From: Methanohalophilus sp. RSK
GTDB lineage: Archaea; Halobacteriota; Methanosarcinia; Methanosarcinales; Methanosarcinaceae
Reading direction: 5' to 3'
NCBI RefSeq assembly: GCF_003722075.1
Contig: NZ_RDSK01000009.1
Span: 1-64,000, forward strand
DNA: 64,000 nt
Of the stretch, positions 16,592 through 25,903 are shown in pieces. Every line of letters starts with the position of its first letter. Position 1 is the stretch's first letter. The notes under the pieces were generated by a model. The model made no database searches. It saw nothing but the letters and a program-made list of their open reading frames with translations, and was not told where the DNA came from. Made by a program: the position numbers and the translations under genes.

Positions 16592-16930
16592 TTAATCATG
16601 AGCCAGCAGTCCACCGAGAACTGCACCAATAATACCAATTATACCGGTATGCAACATAATCAGGACGAACACACCTGCACCAATTCCTGTAACAATTGCC
16701 ATCAAACTATTGTGAAAAAGGGAACCCACAAAGCCTGCAAGAATAAAACCGGGAATTACCATCAGTATGAACATGAATAGGCCTACTAAAAAGCCATCCC
16801 ATGCAGAGCGCACCTCTGAATAAGCTCCTGCAAAGCCACCTACAAATGGGGAAAACATGTTTACAACCGGAACTAGATAAAGTACAAATGTAACTATCAA
16901 GCCTATGACGGCACCTTTAATCAAACCCAC
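16592..16930 (-). CDS. DUF5518-like small membrane protein
   Basis: The protein has 112 residues and is very hydrophobic with four likely membrane helices and Gly-rich turns (SPFVGGFAGAYSEVRSAWDG near 27-46). The start is GTG 16930, with a GGAGG ribosome binding site eight bases upstream. It resembles the DUF5518 proteins common in methanogens and halophiles. Function is unknown. It is transcribed alone, divergent from the phosphatase gene. Confidence 0.65.
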   Translation of the reverse strand: MGLIKGAVIGLIVTFVLYLVPVVNMFSPFVGGFAGAYSEVRSAWDGFLVGLFMFILMVIPGFILAGFVGSLFHNSLMAIVTGIGAGVFVLIMLHTGIIGIIGAVLGGLLAHD

Positions 16931-17011
16931 TTTTTGCCTCCTTCAATATGAGCCTATATCAACCAGAATTAATTTAAATATTCCTCTACAGAAGTCTCAA
17001 AGAGAGTGGAT

Positions 17012-17824
17012 ATGAACCAGAACGAACAATTCCAGGCCAATCTAGCAGATGCGAGAAACTTGTTCAGGGAAGAAGATGCAGTAATAAGAATAAACGAACT
17101 TCCCACAATGATAATCGGGGATTTGCATGGAGACCTTGAAGCCCTGAACACGGTAATTTCAATCAAAGAAAAGTTAGAACCTGCAAACCTAGTATTCCTG
17201 GGAGATTATGTAGATCGTGGAAGAAATTCTGCAGAAGTCCTTTCAAGGTTGTTGGAATTAAAAATTGCCTCACCGAAAAATATCTTCCTCCTGAGAGGGA
17301 ATCATGAAACAAAGCAGATGAACGAAAAAAGTGGATTCCTTGATGAGTTGAAAGATAGTGAGCTGTTCAATTTTGCTAATATCGTGTTTGAAGAAATGCC
17401 TGTGGCAGCTGTAATAAACAAAAAAGTATTCTGTGTGCACGGCGGTATCGAGGATATCAGGAAAATAACAACGCTCACAAAACGAAATTCATTTAATTAT
17501 CTCTGGAATGATCCTTCTGATATACCGGGCCTGAATTTCTCCATAAGGGGAAAAGATATACGGACTTTTGGCCCCGACATTGTGGAAGGGTTTCTGCGCC
17601 TTAATGACCTTCAAATGATTATTCGTGCCCATAGCTCACTGGATACAGGATATAGATGGTGGTTTGGAAATAAATTACTTTCAATACATTCCACGCTGAA
17701 TAACCATGGCACCCCTGCAATGGGCGCTGTATGCCTTATTGAAGAGAATCAACTTGATATATACACATATGGGAAAACGGAAGATGATGCAAAGATTATT
17801 GATAAAATCAGGTATGATTTTTGA
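17012..17824 (+). CDS. PPP-family serine/threonine protein phosphatase
   Basis: The protein has 270 residues from ATG 17012 (GTG 17006 is an alternative). All metal-binding motifs of the PPP family are present: GDLHGD near 37-42, GDYVDRG near 64-70, LRGNHE near 93-98, VHGG near 144, and RAHSS near 208. Such enzymes remove phosphate from Ser/Thr with a two-metal centre. It stands alone. A terminator-like hairpin lies before the next gene. Confidence 0.88.
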   Translation: MNQNEQFQANLADARNLFREEDAVIRINELPTMIIGDLHGDLEALNTVISIKEKLEPANLVFLGDYVDRGRNSAEVLSRLLELKIASPKNIFLLRGNHETKQMNEKSGFLDELKDSELFNFANIVFEEMPVAAVINKKVFCVHGGIEDIRKITTLTKRNSFNYLWNDPSDIPGLNFSIRGKDIRTFGPDIVEGFLRLNDLQMIIRAHSSLDTGYRWWFGNKLLSIHSTLNNHGTPAMGAVCLIEENQLDIYTYGKTEDDAKIIDKIRYDF

Positions 17825-18032
17825 TTGTAAAATACCCTGGCATCCGAAAAAGCCCTAATTATATTAAACAGACATCCCAAATATGCAAAAAAGGAAATGG
17901 AATTATACAAAGTATTCGCCGTTAACATTTAAATAATAGAACTACCTCATTTTGTAGAGGGACAGATTAGCAAGTCTGCCCGGCCCCGGCAAATCCCGGG
18001 AGCAAAATATCATACAACCACCTTTGTTGATT

Positions 18033-18070
18033 CCGGCCGGCCCAAACTCGGCCGGATCACAAGCTTTTTT
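18033..18070 (+). terminator. GC-rich hairpin with T-run
   Basis: CCGGCCG (18033-18039) and CGGCCGG (18049-18055) form a stem, followed by six Ts at 18065-18070. It would stop plus-strand transcription from the phosphatase gene ahead of tsr3. Confidence 0.5.
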
Positions 18071-18110
18071 GAACAAACAATATGTATCATTAAAGAATAA
18101 TATTGCCTGA

Positions 18111-18617
18111 ATGAAAGATTTCAAACTCCATATTTATCATGCCCGTCAATGTGATCCCAAAAAATGCACAGGTAAAAGACTCAAAAAATTTGATCTTGTC
18201 CGACTGCATGAAAAAATACCTTCACTCCCGAAGGGATCCATTTTACTTGACCCAATGGCAGAAAAAGCTCTTTCACCTGCAGACGGCGAGATTTCAGATA
18301 TTATTGTCCTTGACTGCTCCTGGAATACCGTGGAAGAAATTTTTCCTAAACTGTTGCACCGCAAGTTACAACATCGTGCGTTGCCCTATCTACTAGCTTC
18401 AAACCCGGTGAATTTTGGCAAACCTTTTAAATTAAATTCTGTCGAAGCTTTTGCCGCAGCTTTGTATATTCTGGGAAACAAGGAACAGGCGGAAAATATT
18501 CTGTCAAAATTTAGATGGGGACATACTTTCCTGGAACTGAACAAGGAACCTCTGGAAGATTATAGTAAAGCAATCAATAGTGAAGAAATCATACAAATCC
18601 AGAATGAATATATCTGA
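18111..18617 (+). CDS. tsr3: Tsr3-like rRNA aminocarboxypropyltransferase (DUF367)
   Basis: The protein has 168 residues. The N-terminal RLI-like segment [18 protein letters not shown] and the SPADG and VLDCSWNT motifs near 56-74 are typical. [20 protein letters not shown] near 90-109 is the SAM-binding core. Tsr3 transfers the aminocarboxypropyl group of SAM to a hypermodified uridine in small-subunit rRNA. The next gene follows after 14 bases with a GGAGGC ribosome binding site. Confidence 0.92.
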   Translation: MKDFKLHIYHARQCDPKKCTGKRLKKFDLVRLHEKIPSLPKGSILLDPMAEKALSPADGEISDIIVLDCSWNTVEEIFPKLLHRKLQHRALPYLLASNPVNFGKPFKLNSVEAFAAALYILGNKEQAENILSKFRWGHTFLELNKEPLEDYSKAINSEEIIQIQNEYI

Positions 18618-18631
18618 GACGGAGGCAAAAC

Positions 18632-19084
18632 ATGGAGATACAGATTGGAGTTATAGGGGCCGGGTCCTGCGGCAGTGAAATAGACAGCCTCGCAGAAGAG
18701 GTGGGGAGGGAGATTGCAAAAAGGGGAGCCTGCCTTCTTTGTGGTGGCATGGAAGGTGTTATGGAAGCTGCCTGCAGAGGATGTAAGAAAGAAGGCGGCA
18801 AAACTGTTGGAATACTGCCCGGGTCTTCTGCAAATGAAGCAAACCCTTATGTTGACATCGCCATAGTAACGGACATGGGACATGCAAGAAATGCAATCAT
18901 TGCGGCTTCATGCGATGCGGCTATAGCAGTTGGCGGGGAATATGGTACATTATCAGAAATTGCATTATCCCTTAAAAACGGCAAACCCGTCATCAGACTG
19001 TGTTCAAAGTGGGAAATTGAAGGAACAATCCCTGCCCATTCGGCAAAAAAAGCGGTAGATATGGCATTTAAACAGATAAATTGA
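18632..19084 (+). CDS. TIGR00725 family SLOG-fold protein (LOG/lysine decarboxylase-like)
   Basis: The protein has 150 residues. IGVIGAGSCG opens a Rossmann-like fold, LLCGGMEGVMEAA near 35-47 and GGEYGTLSEIA near 107-117 are the nucleotide-binding and catalytic-like motifs of the LOG/SLOG superfamily. Relatives bind nucleotides or release them from ribosides. The substrate in archaea is unknown. It is likely co-transcribed with tsr3. Confidence 0.8.
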   Translation: MEIQIGVIGAGSCGSEIDSLAEEVGREIAKRGACLLCGGMEGVMEAACRGCKKEGGKTVGILPGSSANEANPYVDIAIVTDMGHARNAIIAASCDAAIAVGGEYGTLSEIALSLKNGKPVIRLCSKWEIEGTIPAHSAKKAVDMAFKQIN

Positions 19085-19188
19085 GACTACATTATTGATA
19101 TTTGCTGAAAGATACATTTATATGCAATGACTCTTTTGACAGAAATATTTATAGATAATAGAAAAAACAACTTATAACCTGATTCTCA

Positions 19189-21402
19189 ATGCACCTGATA
19201 ATAGCCGAAAAACAAATTGCAGCAAGAAGAATTGCATCCATTCTCAGTCCAAAAAAGCCGCAGAAAAAAAGGATTAGCGGTATTGACTCCTATGAGTTTG
19301 GGAACGATGAAAAAACCATAGTTATCGGGCTTAGCGGACATATCGTCCAGCTCGATTTCCCTCCCGCATATAATAACTGGCAGAAGGTTGAAGCAAAAGA
19401 ACTCGTAGACGCCGAACTTATTGTTACACCTACCCACGCAAAAATTGTGAGCGCCCTGAAAAAACTCGGTAAAAAAGCAACAAAAGTTACGATTGCCACT
19501 GACTACGATAGGGAAGGTGAGCTTATTGGTGTTGAAGCTCTCAATATCGTAAAAGGAGTAAACGAAAACATCGAATATGAAAGGGCAGTATACAGTGCAA
19601 TCACACCTGCAGCTATCAAGGAAGCATTCGAAAACACTACAAAAATCGATTTCAATCTCGCAGATGCAGGACATTCCAGACAGGTGATTGATCTGGTATG
19701 GGGTGCCAGTCTCACACGTTTTATTTCCCTGGCCTCCAGAAGACTTGGAAAGCAATTCCTATCGGTCGGACGTGTACAGTCGCCAACCCTTGCCCTTATT
19801 GTGGACAGAGAAAAAGAGAGAGAGGCTTTTGTACCTACACCTTACTGGGAAATATATGTAGACCTGGCTAGAAACGGAGAAAATTTCAAGATCAGGCATA
19901 AGAAAACCCGCTTCTGGGAAAAGGAAGAAGCAGACCGGGTATTTGGAGTTATTGGTGAGGAAGCACTGGTCTCCTCCCTGGAAACTTCCACTAAAGAAGA
20001 CAAGCCACCCACGCCGTTCAATACAACCGAATTCATAAGGGCTGCCAACTCGATTGGATTTAACCCGGCTAATGCCATGAGAATCGCAGAATCCCTCTAT
20101 ACCAACGGTTATATTTCATACCCCAGGACCGACAATACTGTTTATCCTTCAACAATTGATCTGCGGGAACAGATAGAAATGTTCTCTAAAGGCCATTTCA
20201 GTGAATATGCAAAAAAGCTGTTGGCAAAAAAAGAGCTCAAACCCACAAAGGGAAAGAAAGAAACTACAGACCATCCGCCAATCTTTCCTGCATCAGTTGC
20301 GAAGAAATCCCAGCTTAAGGAAGATGAATGGAAACTGTATGAACTTGTAGTCAGGCGTTTCTTTGCCACTTTTGCCGAAAATGCAGAATGGGAAACCATG
20401 AAAGTGAGGTTTGACATCAATGAAGAAGAATTCAGGGCAAATGGTTCCCGGCTTGTAAAGTCAGGATGGCGATGGTATTACCCCTACAATGCTCCGGAAG
20501 ATCGATTATTCCCTGTTTTGGAAGAAGGGGAGATACTTCCTGTTAATGATAAAGAAATGCTTGATAAGGAAACGAACCCTCCGGGCAGATACGGTCAGGG
20601 AAGACTTATCAAAATGATGGAAGACATGGCCTTGGGAACAAAAGCCACACGTCATGAGATTATAAGCAAGCTTTACTCAAGAGCATACGTGCATGACAAT
20701 CCCCTCCAGCCGACCCAAACTGCATATGCGGTGGTAGAAGGTCTGGAAAATTATGCCCCCACAATTACCAGACCAGATATGACCAGTACCCTTGAAGAAG
20801 ACATGGACCGCATTGCAGAGGGCAATACATCTGAAGAAAATGTACTGCAGCAATCCAGGGACATGCTGACAGATGTCTTTAAGGAACTGGAAGATAACCG
20901 TGAAAAAATATCCGAATCCCTCAGGGAAGGCCTGAGAAAAGATAAGATCATTGGCAAATGTCCGGATTGTGGCTGTGACCTGATAGTACGCCGCTCACGC
21001 CGGGGTTCAAGATTTATCGGATGCGAAGGATACCCAGACTGCACATTCTCCCTGCCCCTTCCAAAAAGCGGACATATCCTTGTTACCGACAAGACATGTG
21101 ACAAACACAGCCTGTACCACATAAAAGTAAAGGGGCAGAAGAAAAGAGCATGGGATCTGGGGTGTCCCTATTGTAACTATCTTGAATGGAAAGAAGAACA
21201 AAAGAAAGAAAAAGCTGCAACACCTCGACCGGAAAAGATCAGTGATATTCCGGGTATCGGGAAAGTTACCGAAGAAAAACTAAATTCTGCAGGCATTTCA
21301 ACTGTTGATGAACTTGAAAATGCAGATGCAAATGAAATTTCAAAAACTACAAATATACCTCTGGGTAAAATAATCCGATGGCAGGAAGCAGTTGCATATT
21401 AA
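19189..21402 (+). CDS. topA: DNA topoisomerase I (type IA)
   Basis: The protein has 737 residues. A Toprim domain comes first (LIIAEKQIAARRIASIL; ATDYDREGELIG near 104-115 holds the acidic metal triad). The catalytic Tyr lies in GYISYPRTDNTVYP near 305-318. The C-terminus carries two zinc-binding segments (CPDCGC near 589, CPYCNY near 658) and a final helix-hairpin-helix (ISDIPGIGKVTEEKL). It relaxes negatively supercoiled DNA by single-strand passage. The beta-CASP gene starts 13 bases after the stop. Confidence 0.95.
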   Translation: MHLIIAEKQIAARRIASILSPKKPQKKRISGIDSYEFGNDEKTIVIGLSGHIVQLDFPPAYNNWQKVEAKELVDAELIVTPTHAKIVSALKKLGKKATKVTIATDYDREGELIGVEALNIVKGVNENIEYERAVYSAITPAAIKEAFENTTKIDFNLADAGHSRQVIDLVWGASLTRFISLASRRLGKQFLSVGRVQSPTLALIVDREKEREAFVPTPYWEIYVDLARNGENFKIRHKKTRFWEKEEADRVFGVIGEEALVSSLETSTKEDKPPTPFNTTEFIRAANSIGFNPANAMRIAESLYTNGYISYPRTDNTVYPSTIDLREQIEMFSKGHFSEYAKKLLAKKELKPTKGKKETTDHPPIFPASVAKKSQLKEDEWKLYELVVRRFFATFAENAEWETMKVRFDINEEEFRANGSRLVKSGWRWYYPYNAPEDRLFPVLEEGEILPVNDKEMLDKETNPPGRYGQGRLIKMMEDMALGTKATRHEIISKLYSRAYVHDNPLQPTQTAYAVVEGLENYAPTITRPDMTSTLEEDMDRIAEGNTSEENVLQQSRDMLTDVFKELEDNREKISESLREGLRKDKIIGKCPDCGCDLIVRRSRRGSRFIGCEGYPDCTFSLPLPKSGHILVTDKTCDKHSLYHIKVKGQKKRAWDLGCPYCNYLEWKEEQKKEKAATPRPEKISDIPGIGKVTEEKLNSAGISTVDELENADANEISKTTNIPLGKIIRWQEAVAY

Positions 21403-21415
21403 GGGAGAGAAAACT

Positions 21416-22657
21416 ATGCGTATTGATTTTAAAGGGGGTTGCAGGGAGGTAGGACGATCTGCGATCCTGGTGAATGAAGAGATCCTGATAGATTACGGCA
21501 TCAAACCGGGAGACCGACCCGATTATCCTGTAGATGGCATTTTTCCGAAAAGCATTTTTGTCTCCCACGGCCATCTTGACCATTGCGGAGCGGTTCCCAA
21601 CCTCATGGACCTGAGTCCAGAGGTGTACATGACACATATGACCTCCAGGTTTACTGAAATCCTGGGCAGGGACACACTCAAAATATCAGAAAGAAGAGGA
21701 TTACCCGAACCGTATGATGAAGGAGATTTGCAGAAACTTTCCCGGATTACAAGAAGAAAGCATTTTGGAGAAGAGGTCAGGACAAACGACTATCTTGCCA
21801 GGATTTACAGTGCAGGGCACATACCGGGTGCATCATCCATATATCTTGAGGATAAAAAAGGGGAAAGTCTGCTTTATACCGGTGATATAAGTACCAGTGA
21901 TTCAAGACTTGTATCAAAGGCTGACGCAATGCCTGATGCAGACATATTGATTACAGAAAGCACATACTTCGGAGAAGACCACCCACCCCGACAGGAAATC
22001 GAGAAAGCATTTATTGAGTCTATTATTGATACAATTGATATCGGTGGTACGGTCATTATCCCTGCTTTTGCCATTGGACGAACACAGGAAATTATGATGT
22101 TACTCCATTCGGAAAAGATTCCCTGTTTTGTGGATGGTATGGGAGTGGCAATGACAGGTGAGATGCTGAATCATCCAGAATATCTAAAAGATCCAAAAAA
22201 ACTGGAAAAGGCATTTGGTTTTGCTACTACTGTAAAAGGAAACAAGAGAAATAAAATTCCTCTGGAAGGTTCGGTCATAGTAACAACTGCGGGAATGCTT
22301 AATGGGGGTCCTGTACTCCATTATCTGGATAAGAAAGCTGACGATCCGAAAACAAAAGTAATGCTTACAGGCTACCAAGTCGAAGGAACAAATGGCAGAC
22401 TTGCCCTTGATAGTGGTTTTCTCGAAATAAAGGACCGGATACAACATCTGAGGTGCAAACTGGAGCAATACGATTTTTCAGCTCATTGCGGAGATAAAGA
22501 GTTGAAAGAACTTGTAAGGAACTTTTGCGACAGAACAACTGAAACCGTGTACACAATGCACGGGGATGATGCGGAAGAGTTCGCACAATGGATACGGGAC
22601 GAGATTGGTGTTGAGGCCTATGCCCCTGCAACCGGTGAAACCCTCATGACCCGCTGA
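21416..22657 (+). CDS. MBL-fold beta-CASP ribonuclease (archaeal CPSF-like, no KH domain)
   Basis: The protein has 413 residues. ATG 21416 is chosen for its GGGAGAG ribosome binding site and family N-terminus. Metallo-beta-lactamase motifs are SHGHLDHCG near 46-54, AGHIPGASS near 131-139 and TGDIS near 153. The beta-CASP part has ESTYFGE, IIPAFAIGRTQE and a late SAHCGDKEL motif. Members cut or trim RNA. The absence of N-terminal KH domains separates it from the FttA/aCPSF1 termination factor. Its last 14 bases overlap the convergent mobA gene. Confidence 0.88.
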   Translation: MRIDFKGGCREVGRSAILVNEEILIDYGIKPGDRPDYPVDGIFPKSIFVSHGHLDHCGAVPNLMDLSPEVYMTHMTSRFTEILGRDTLKISERRGLPEPYDEGDLQKLSRITRRKHFGEEVRTNDYLARIYSAGHIPGASSIYLEDKKGESLLYTGDISTSDSRLVSKADAMPDADILITESTYFGEDHPPRQEIEKAFIESIIDTIDIGGTVIIPAFAIGRTQEIMMLLHSEKIPCFVDGMGVAMTGEMLNHPEYLKDPKKLEKAFGFATTVKGNKRNKIPLEGSVIVTTAGMLNGGPVLHYLDKKADDPKTKVMLTGYQVEGTNGRLALDSGFLEIKDRIQHLRCKLEQYDFSAHCGDKELKELVRNFCDRTTETVYTMHGDDAEEFAQWIRDEIGVEAYAPATGETLMTR

Positions 22658-23261
22658 AATCATTCCTGACTGACCTGAGGTCATCCAGGGTATTAATATT
22701 TTGGAGACAGGCAAACAATGGATCTATTTTTTCTATTTCCGCTATACCCACTTCAACCATGTCATTCATTTCAAATACGGGTGACAGAATGAAATAGCTG
22801 TTATCCCGTATCGACTTTTCAATGAGGGGAATAAGCAGGCAAGCCCTGTAAACTGCACAGAGAGGCTCATAACTGCCGTTTTTTCTTTTTATGAGAGCGC
22901 AATCGTGACCTTTGGACTTTGAGAAGAGCAACTCAACTATTTTCGGGTCAGGAAAAGGCATATCACAGGCTGTGACAAAGATATATTCATAGGAGGCAGC
23001 TTTTAATCCTGCCAGTATGCCTGCAAGGGGGCCGACACCTTCCTGCTCGTCAAAAGCCGTCGGTAATTCTCCCATAACTGGAGCAAGTGAATCATATTGG
23101 TGCTTATCCCGCAGGGATATTATTATTTCATCCACAAGAGGCTCAAGTGTGCTGATTATCCGGCTGATTACAGGCGTTCCCTCAATCTCTATCAGGGCCT
23201 TTTCTTTATAACCAAACCGCTTTCCTTTTCCACCTGCAAGTATCAGGGCCGAACGTGGCAT
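22644..23261 (-). CDS. mobA: Molybdenum cofactor guanylyltransferase MobA
   Basis: The protein has 205 residues from ATG 23261. The nucleotidyltransferase signature ALILAGGKGKRFGYKEKAL opens the protein, and VTACDMPFPDP near 93-103 holds the metal-binding Asp. MobA attaches GMP to molybdopterin; methanogens need this for formylmethanofuran and formate dehydrogenases. The C-terminal INTLDDL is also family-typical. It converges on the beta-CASP gene with a 14-bp overlap and is divergent from the DUF2148 gene. Confidence 0.88.
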   Translation of the reverse strand: MPRSALILAGGKGKRFGYKEKALIEIEGTPVISRIISTLEPLVDEIIISLRDKHQYDSLAPVMGELPTAFDEQEGVGPLAGILAGLKAASYEYIFVTACDMPFPDPKIVELLFSKSKGHDCALIKRKNGSYEPLCAVYRACLLIPLIEKSIRDNSYFILSPVFEMNDMVEVGIAEIEKIDPLFACLQNINTLDDLRSVRNDFSGS

Positions 23262-23345
23262 AGTGCCAACAATCCCGGCATTGAATATTACACTTTCGTG
23301 CAATATCCGAAACAATTAAAGACCATTATAATCAATCCGTTATGC

Positions 23346-23897
23346 ATGGAACAAAATCCGGAAAAAAAAGAAGTAGCAGAAATGGCGAGGATTGTATTAG
23401 CAGCAGCCAGAACTGCTCCTAAGGGCAAGGGAATTGATGATATAGTAACTGCCCTGGCCGACAGAAAAGATATGGAAGATATCGCAACCGAGATGGAAAA
23501 GATCTCTGATGAAAAGGGTAATGGATTCCAGTTCCTGAAAAGGGATGCAGCAAATGTAAGACAGGCGGATGCCTTTATAGCTATAGGAGTCAAGCATGCC
23601 GAGCCGCTTAAATTAAACTGTGCTGCCTGCGGCTTTGCAACATGTGCAGAAATGAAAGCTCAAAAAAGGATAGAAGGAGATTATGCGGGTCCTAACTGTG
23701 CTTTCAAGAATATAGACCTCGGAATTGCTATTGGATCTGCTGTGGCTAAAGCAAAAGACCTGTGCATAGATAACCGCATAATGTACTCGGCAGGAAACGC
23801 CGCACGTTCACTGGGTTTGGTTGAAGCGGATGTCGTTCTGGGCATTCCATTAAGCGTTTCAGGAAAAAGCCCTTTCTTTGACAGGAAATGGCCCTGA
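23346..23897 (+). CDS. DUF2148 ferredoxin-like domain protein
   Basis: The protein has 183 residues from ATG 23346 (ATG 23382 is an alternative). LNCAACGFATC near 93-103 and a later GPNCAFKNIDLG hold the conserved cysteines expected to bind a metal or Fe-S centre. ARTAPKGKG near the N-terminus resembles the nitroreductase-like entry of this family. Function is unknown; the family is common in anaerobes. No clear ribosome binding site is seen, and an AT-rich box about 20 bases upstream suggests a short leader. Confidence 0.78.
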   Translation: MEQNPEKKEVAEMARIVLAAARTAPKGKGIDDIVTALADRKDMEDIATEMEKISDEKGNGFQFLKRDAANVRQADAFIAIGVKHAEPLKLNCAACGFATCAEMKAQKRIEGDYAGPNCAFKNIDLGIAIGSAVAKAKDLCIDNRIMYSAGNAARSLGLVEADVVLGIPLSVSGKSPFFDRKWP

Positions 23898-23900
23898 ATA

Positions 23901-25883
23901 TCAGGTTATACCACGACGGCGCTCACTTCTATATTCATCCACAAGGGATTTTAATTTCTCTTCCTCTTTTTCTTTTTTCCAGTGATCAGCTTTGCCAAAC
24001 CAGTTTTCAATTGCACTTTTCAAAGTTTTAGGAGATACAACTGCAAAATCACCCTCCTTTTGTATTTCCAGATCTTCAATTACAGGAATACTTTTCTCGA
24101 AAAATACCTCTTTTGCCGCATAAGATATTCCTGCAGGCACGATAAGCGCTATTGGAGAATAATCGGCAAGCAGGCCAGCCGTTGAAGCACTTCCCCCACT
24201 GGGGTCCTGGAAATAAACGACATCTCCTTTTTTTAAGCCATATACATCTGCTACATTCAAGATGGATTCGCGGCTAAAAGAGGAAATGACCTTTACAGGA
24301 ATGCCTTCACCCCTACTTTCCATTTTTTTAATACTTTTAAGACGTTTTACCTGAGTCTTAGAATCATGAAGCCTCTTATTCAGGCGTTTGATATCCTTTT
24401 TAAGGTTCGCAATTTTCTTATTACGAATTGAAATCTCTTTTTCCTTCTGTAGCTTAATCCGTTCAGTTTCACGCATGTGCCGAATTTTTGATTCCAGGTT
24501 GGAGATTGTACTATCCCTTGACCTGCGTTGATCAATGAGCTCTTTCACATATTCCTGTAATTCAGCAATCTCCGAATCCCTGCGTTTGAGCTTTTCTGTC
24601 ATTTTACGATAGGTTTCATCATCAATATCATCAGAAAAAGAGCCAGAAGTTTCTGCTACACTTTTTTGGGCCTTAGTTGCTTGCTTGTTTTCTTTCAGAG
24701 AACTAATGGCATCTTCTATGGATGAACCTTTGATGACTTCGACTTTTATTTTATCGATATCCATGTAAGGAGGAGACTTGCTTTCAATCTTCAGGAAAAG
24801 TTGTCTGTACTTTTTATAAGCTGATATGGCAGCGGAAAGCGAATCCCTTTCATGGTCATTGGAGTAACCATGAGGTTTTGCCAGTTCAATCTTTTCTTCC
24901 GATGGAATTGGGCCACCAGGAGAATAACTGACAGCACTGAAACTGCGCCTGATTTTTTCCACTGCTGCAGGCATGGGGTATACATCGGTTGCCACTATTG
25001 CAGGTTTGCCGTATTCAGAAATAAGTTTCACCACTTCATCATGGGAAATACCCCGATAGCTGGCGCAATGCAGAACATCACCTTCAAGGGAAAGTATGGA
25101 GAGGCCAACAGTCGTGCCCGGGTCAACACCCACAATAGTAGGCCTGCGTTCCTTGCTTTTCAAAGGTATGTACTGTATCTTATCCCTCACAAGACTCCTG
25201 ACATTTACCTGCACATCTAAACCGGATGAAGAATGGATGGGTACGTCGGACTTGCGTGCATTAACGGTAAATTCACACCTGACATAACCTCCAAAACCCT
25301 TGACGACCTTACTTGTGTAATTGAAATTGCGCTCCTTTGCCGCCCTTTTAAGTATCGACTCGATCTCACGGCTTTTTACTTTCACAGCTCCGTGAACCTT
25401 ACGTCGGTAACGATTCTGACTCCACCCTCCTCTACCCAGAGAGCGTGCCCTGCTTACCTTTATTTTTGTTTTATCCTCAAAAAGGGATACTTCCACTCCT
25501 ACCCCCATTTCAGCCAGTCTTGCACATGCTTCTGCTTCATCCCCGGGATCGCGGGGATCTATTGAAATATCATACTTATGGGCAAGAAAGGGCAGGGAAA
25601 CCTGCTTCAATCCACCTGTGACCTGTACGAGTTTCACACCAGAAGGGAGTTTTTCCAGAAAATGAATCAGTTCCTTCTTATCTTTTGCCAGTTCATAGAT
25701 ATTGTCTACAGCTATGATCATTGGATGATCGTCTTTTATCATCCTGAAAATACGATGCATTTTCAGCATCGAATGCCTGTAAACAGAACCGTCTTTCAGG
25801 ATAGCAACTGCATAACGTGGTACCTGACCGGAACGCGGCGACCCCCTGGCAACGTCTATACCATAAATGGCATTTGATGTCAT
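23901..25883 (-). CDS. DUF460 protein with RNase H-like domain and coiled coil
   Basis: The protein has 660 residues. An N-terminal domain starts YGIDVARGSPRSGQVPRYAV. A second RNase H-fold-like region reads RPTIVGVDPGTTVGLSILSL near 242-261, with acidic residues (DVYP, HERDSLSAAI) at catalytic-like positions. A long charged coiled coil covers about 420-520, followed by a C-terminal alpha/beta domain. This matches the archaeal COG2433 proteins, predicted nucleases of unknown role. It is convergent with DUF2148 (three bases apart) and 20 bases from the rio2 stop upstream. Confidence 0.82.
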   Translation of the reverse strand: MTSNAIYGIDVARGSPRSGQVPRYAVAILKDGSVYRHSMLKMHRIFRMIKDDHPMIIAVDNIYELAKDKKELIHFLEKLPSGVKLVQVTGGLKQVSLPFLAHKYDISIDPRDPGDEAEACARLAEMGVGVEVSLFEDKTKIKVSRARSLGRGGWSQNRYRRKVHGAVKVKSREIESILKRAAKERNFNYTSKVVKGFGGYVRCEFTVNARKSDVPIHSSSGLDVQVNVRSLVRDKIQYIPLKSKERRPTIVGVDPGTTVGLSILSLEGDVLHCASYRGISHDEVVKLISEYGKPAIVATDVYPMPAAVEKIRRSFSAVSYSPGGPIPSEEKIELAKPHGYSNDHERDSLSAAISAYKKYRQLFLKIESKSPPYMDIDKIKVEVIKGSSIEDAISSLKENKQATKAQKSVAETSGSFSDDIDDETYRKMTEKLKRRDSEIAELQEYVKELIDQRRSRDSTISNLESKIRHMRETERIKLQKEKEISIRNKKIANLKKDIKRLNKRLHDSKTQVKRLKSIKKMESRGEGIPVKVISSFSRESILNVADVYGLKKGDVVYFQDPSGGSASTAGLLADYSPIALIVPAGISYAAKEVFFEKSIPVIEDLEIQKEGDFAVVSPKTLKSAIENWFGKADHWKKEKEEEKLKSLVDEYRSERRRGIT

Positions 25884-25903
25884 TATCTATATTTTTGTTT
25901 GTA

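Noticed and set aside
23097-23345. N-terminal extension of the DUF2148 frame.
   Set aside because: It overlaps the divergent mobA gene and shows no similarity to the family; the ATG at 23346 is the sensible start.
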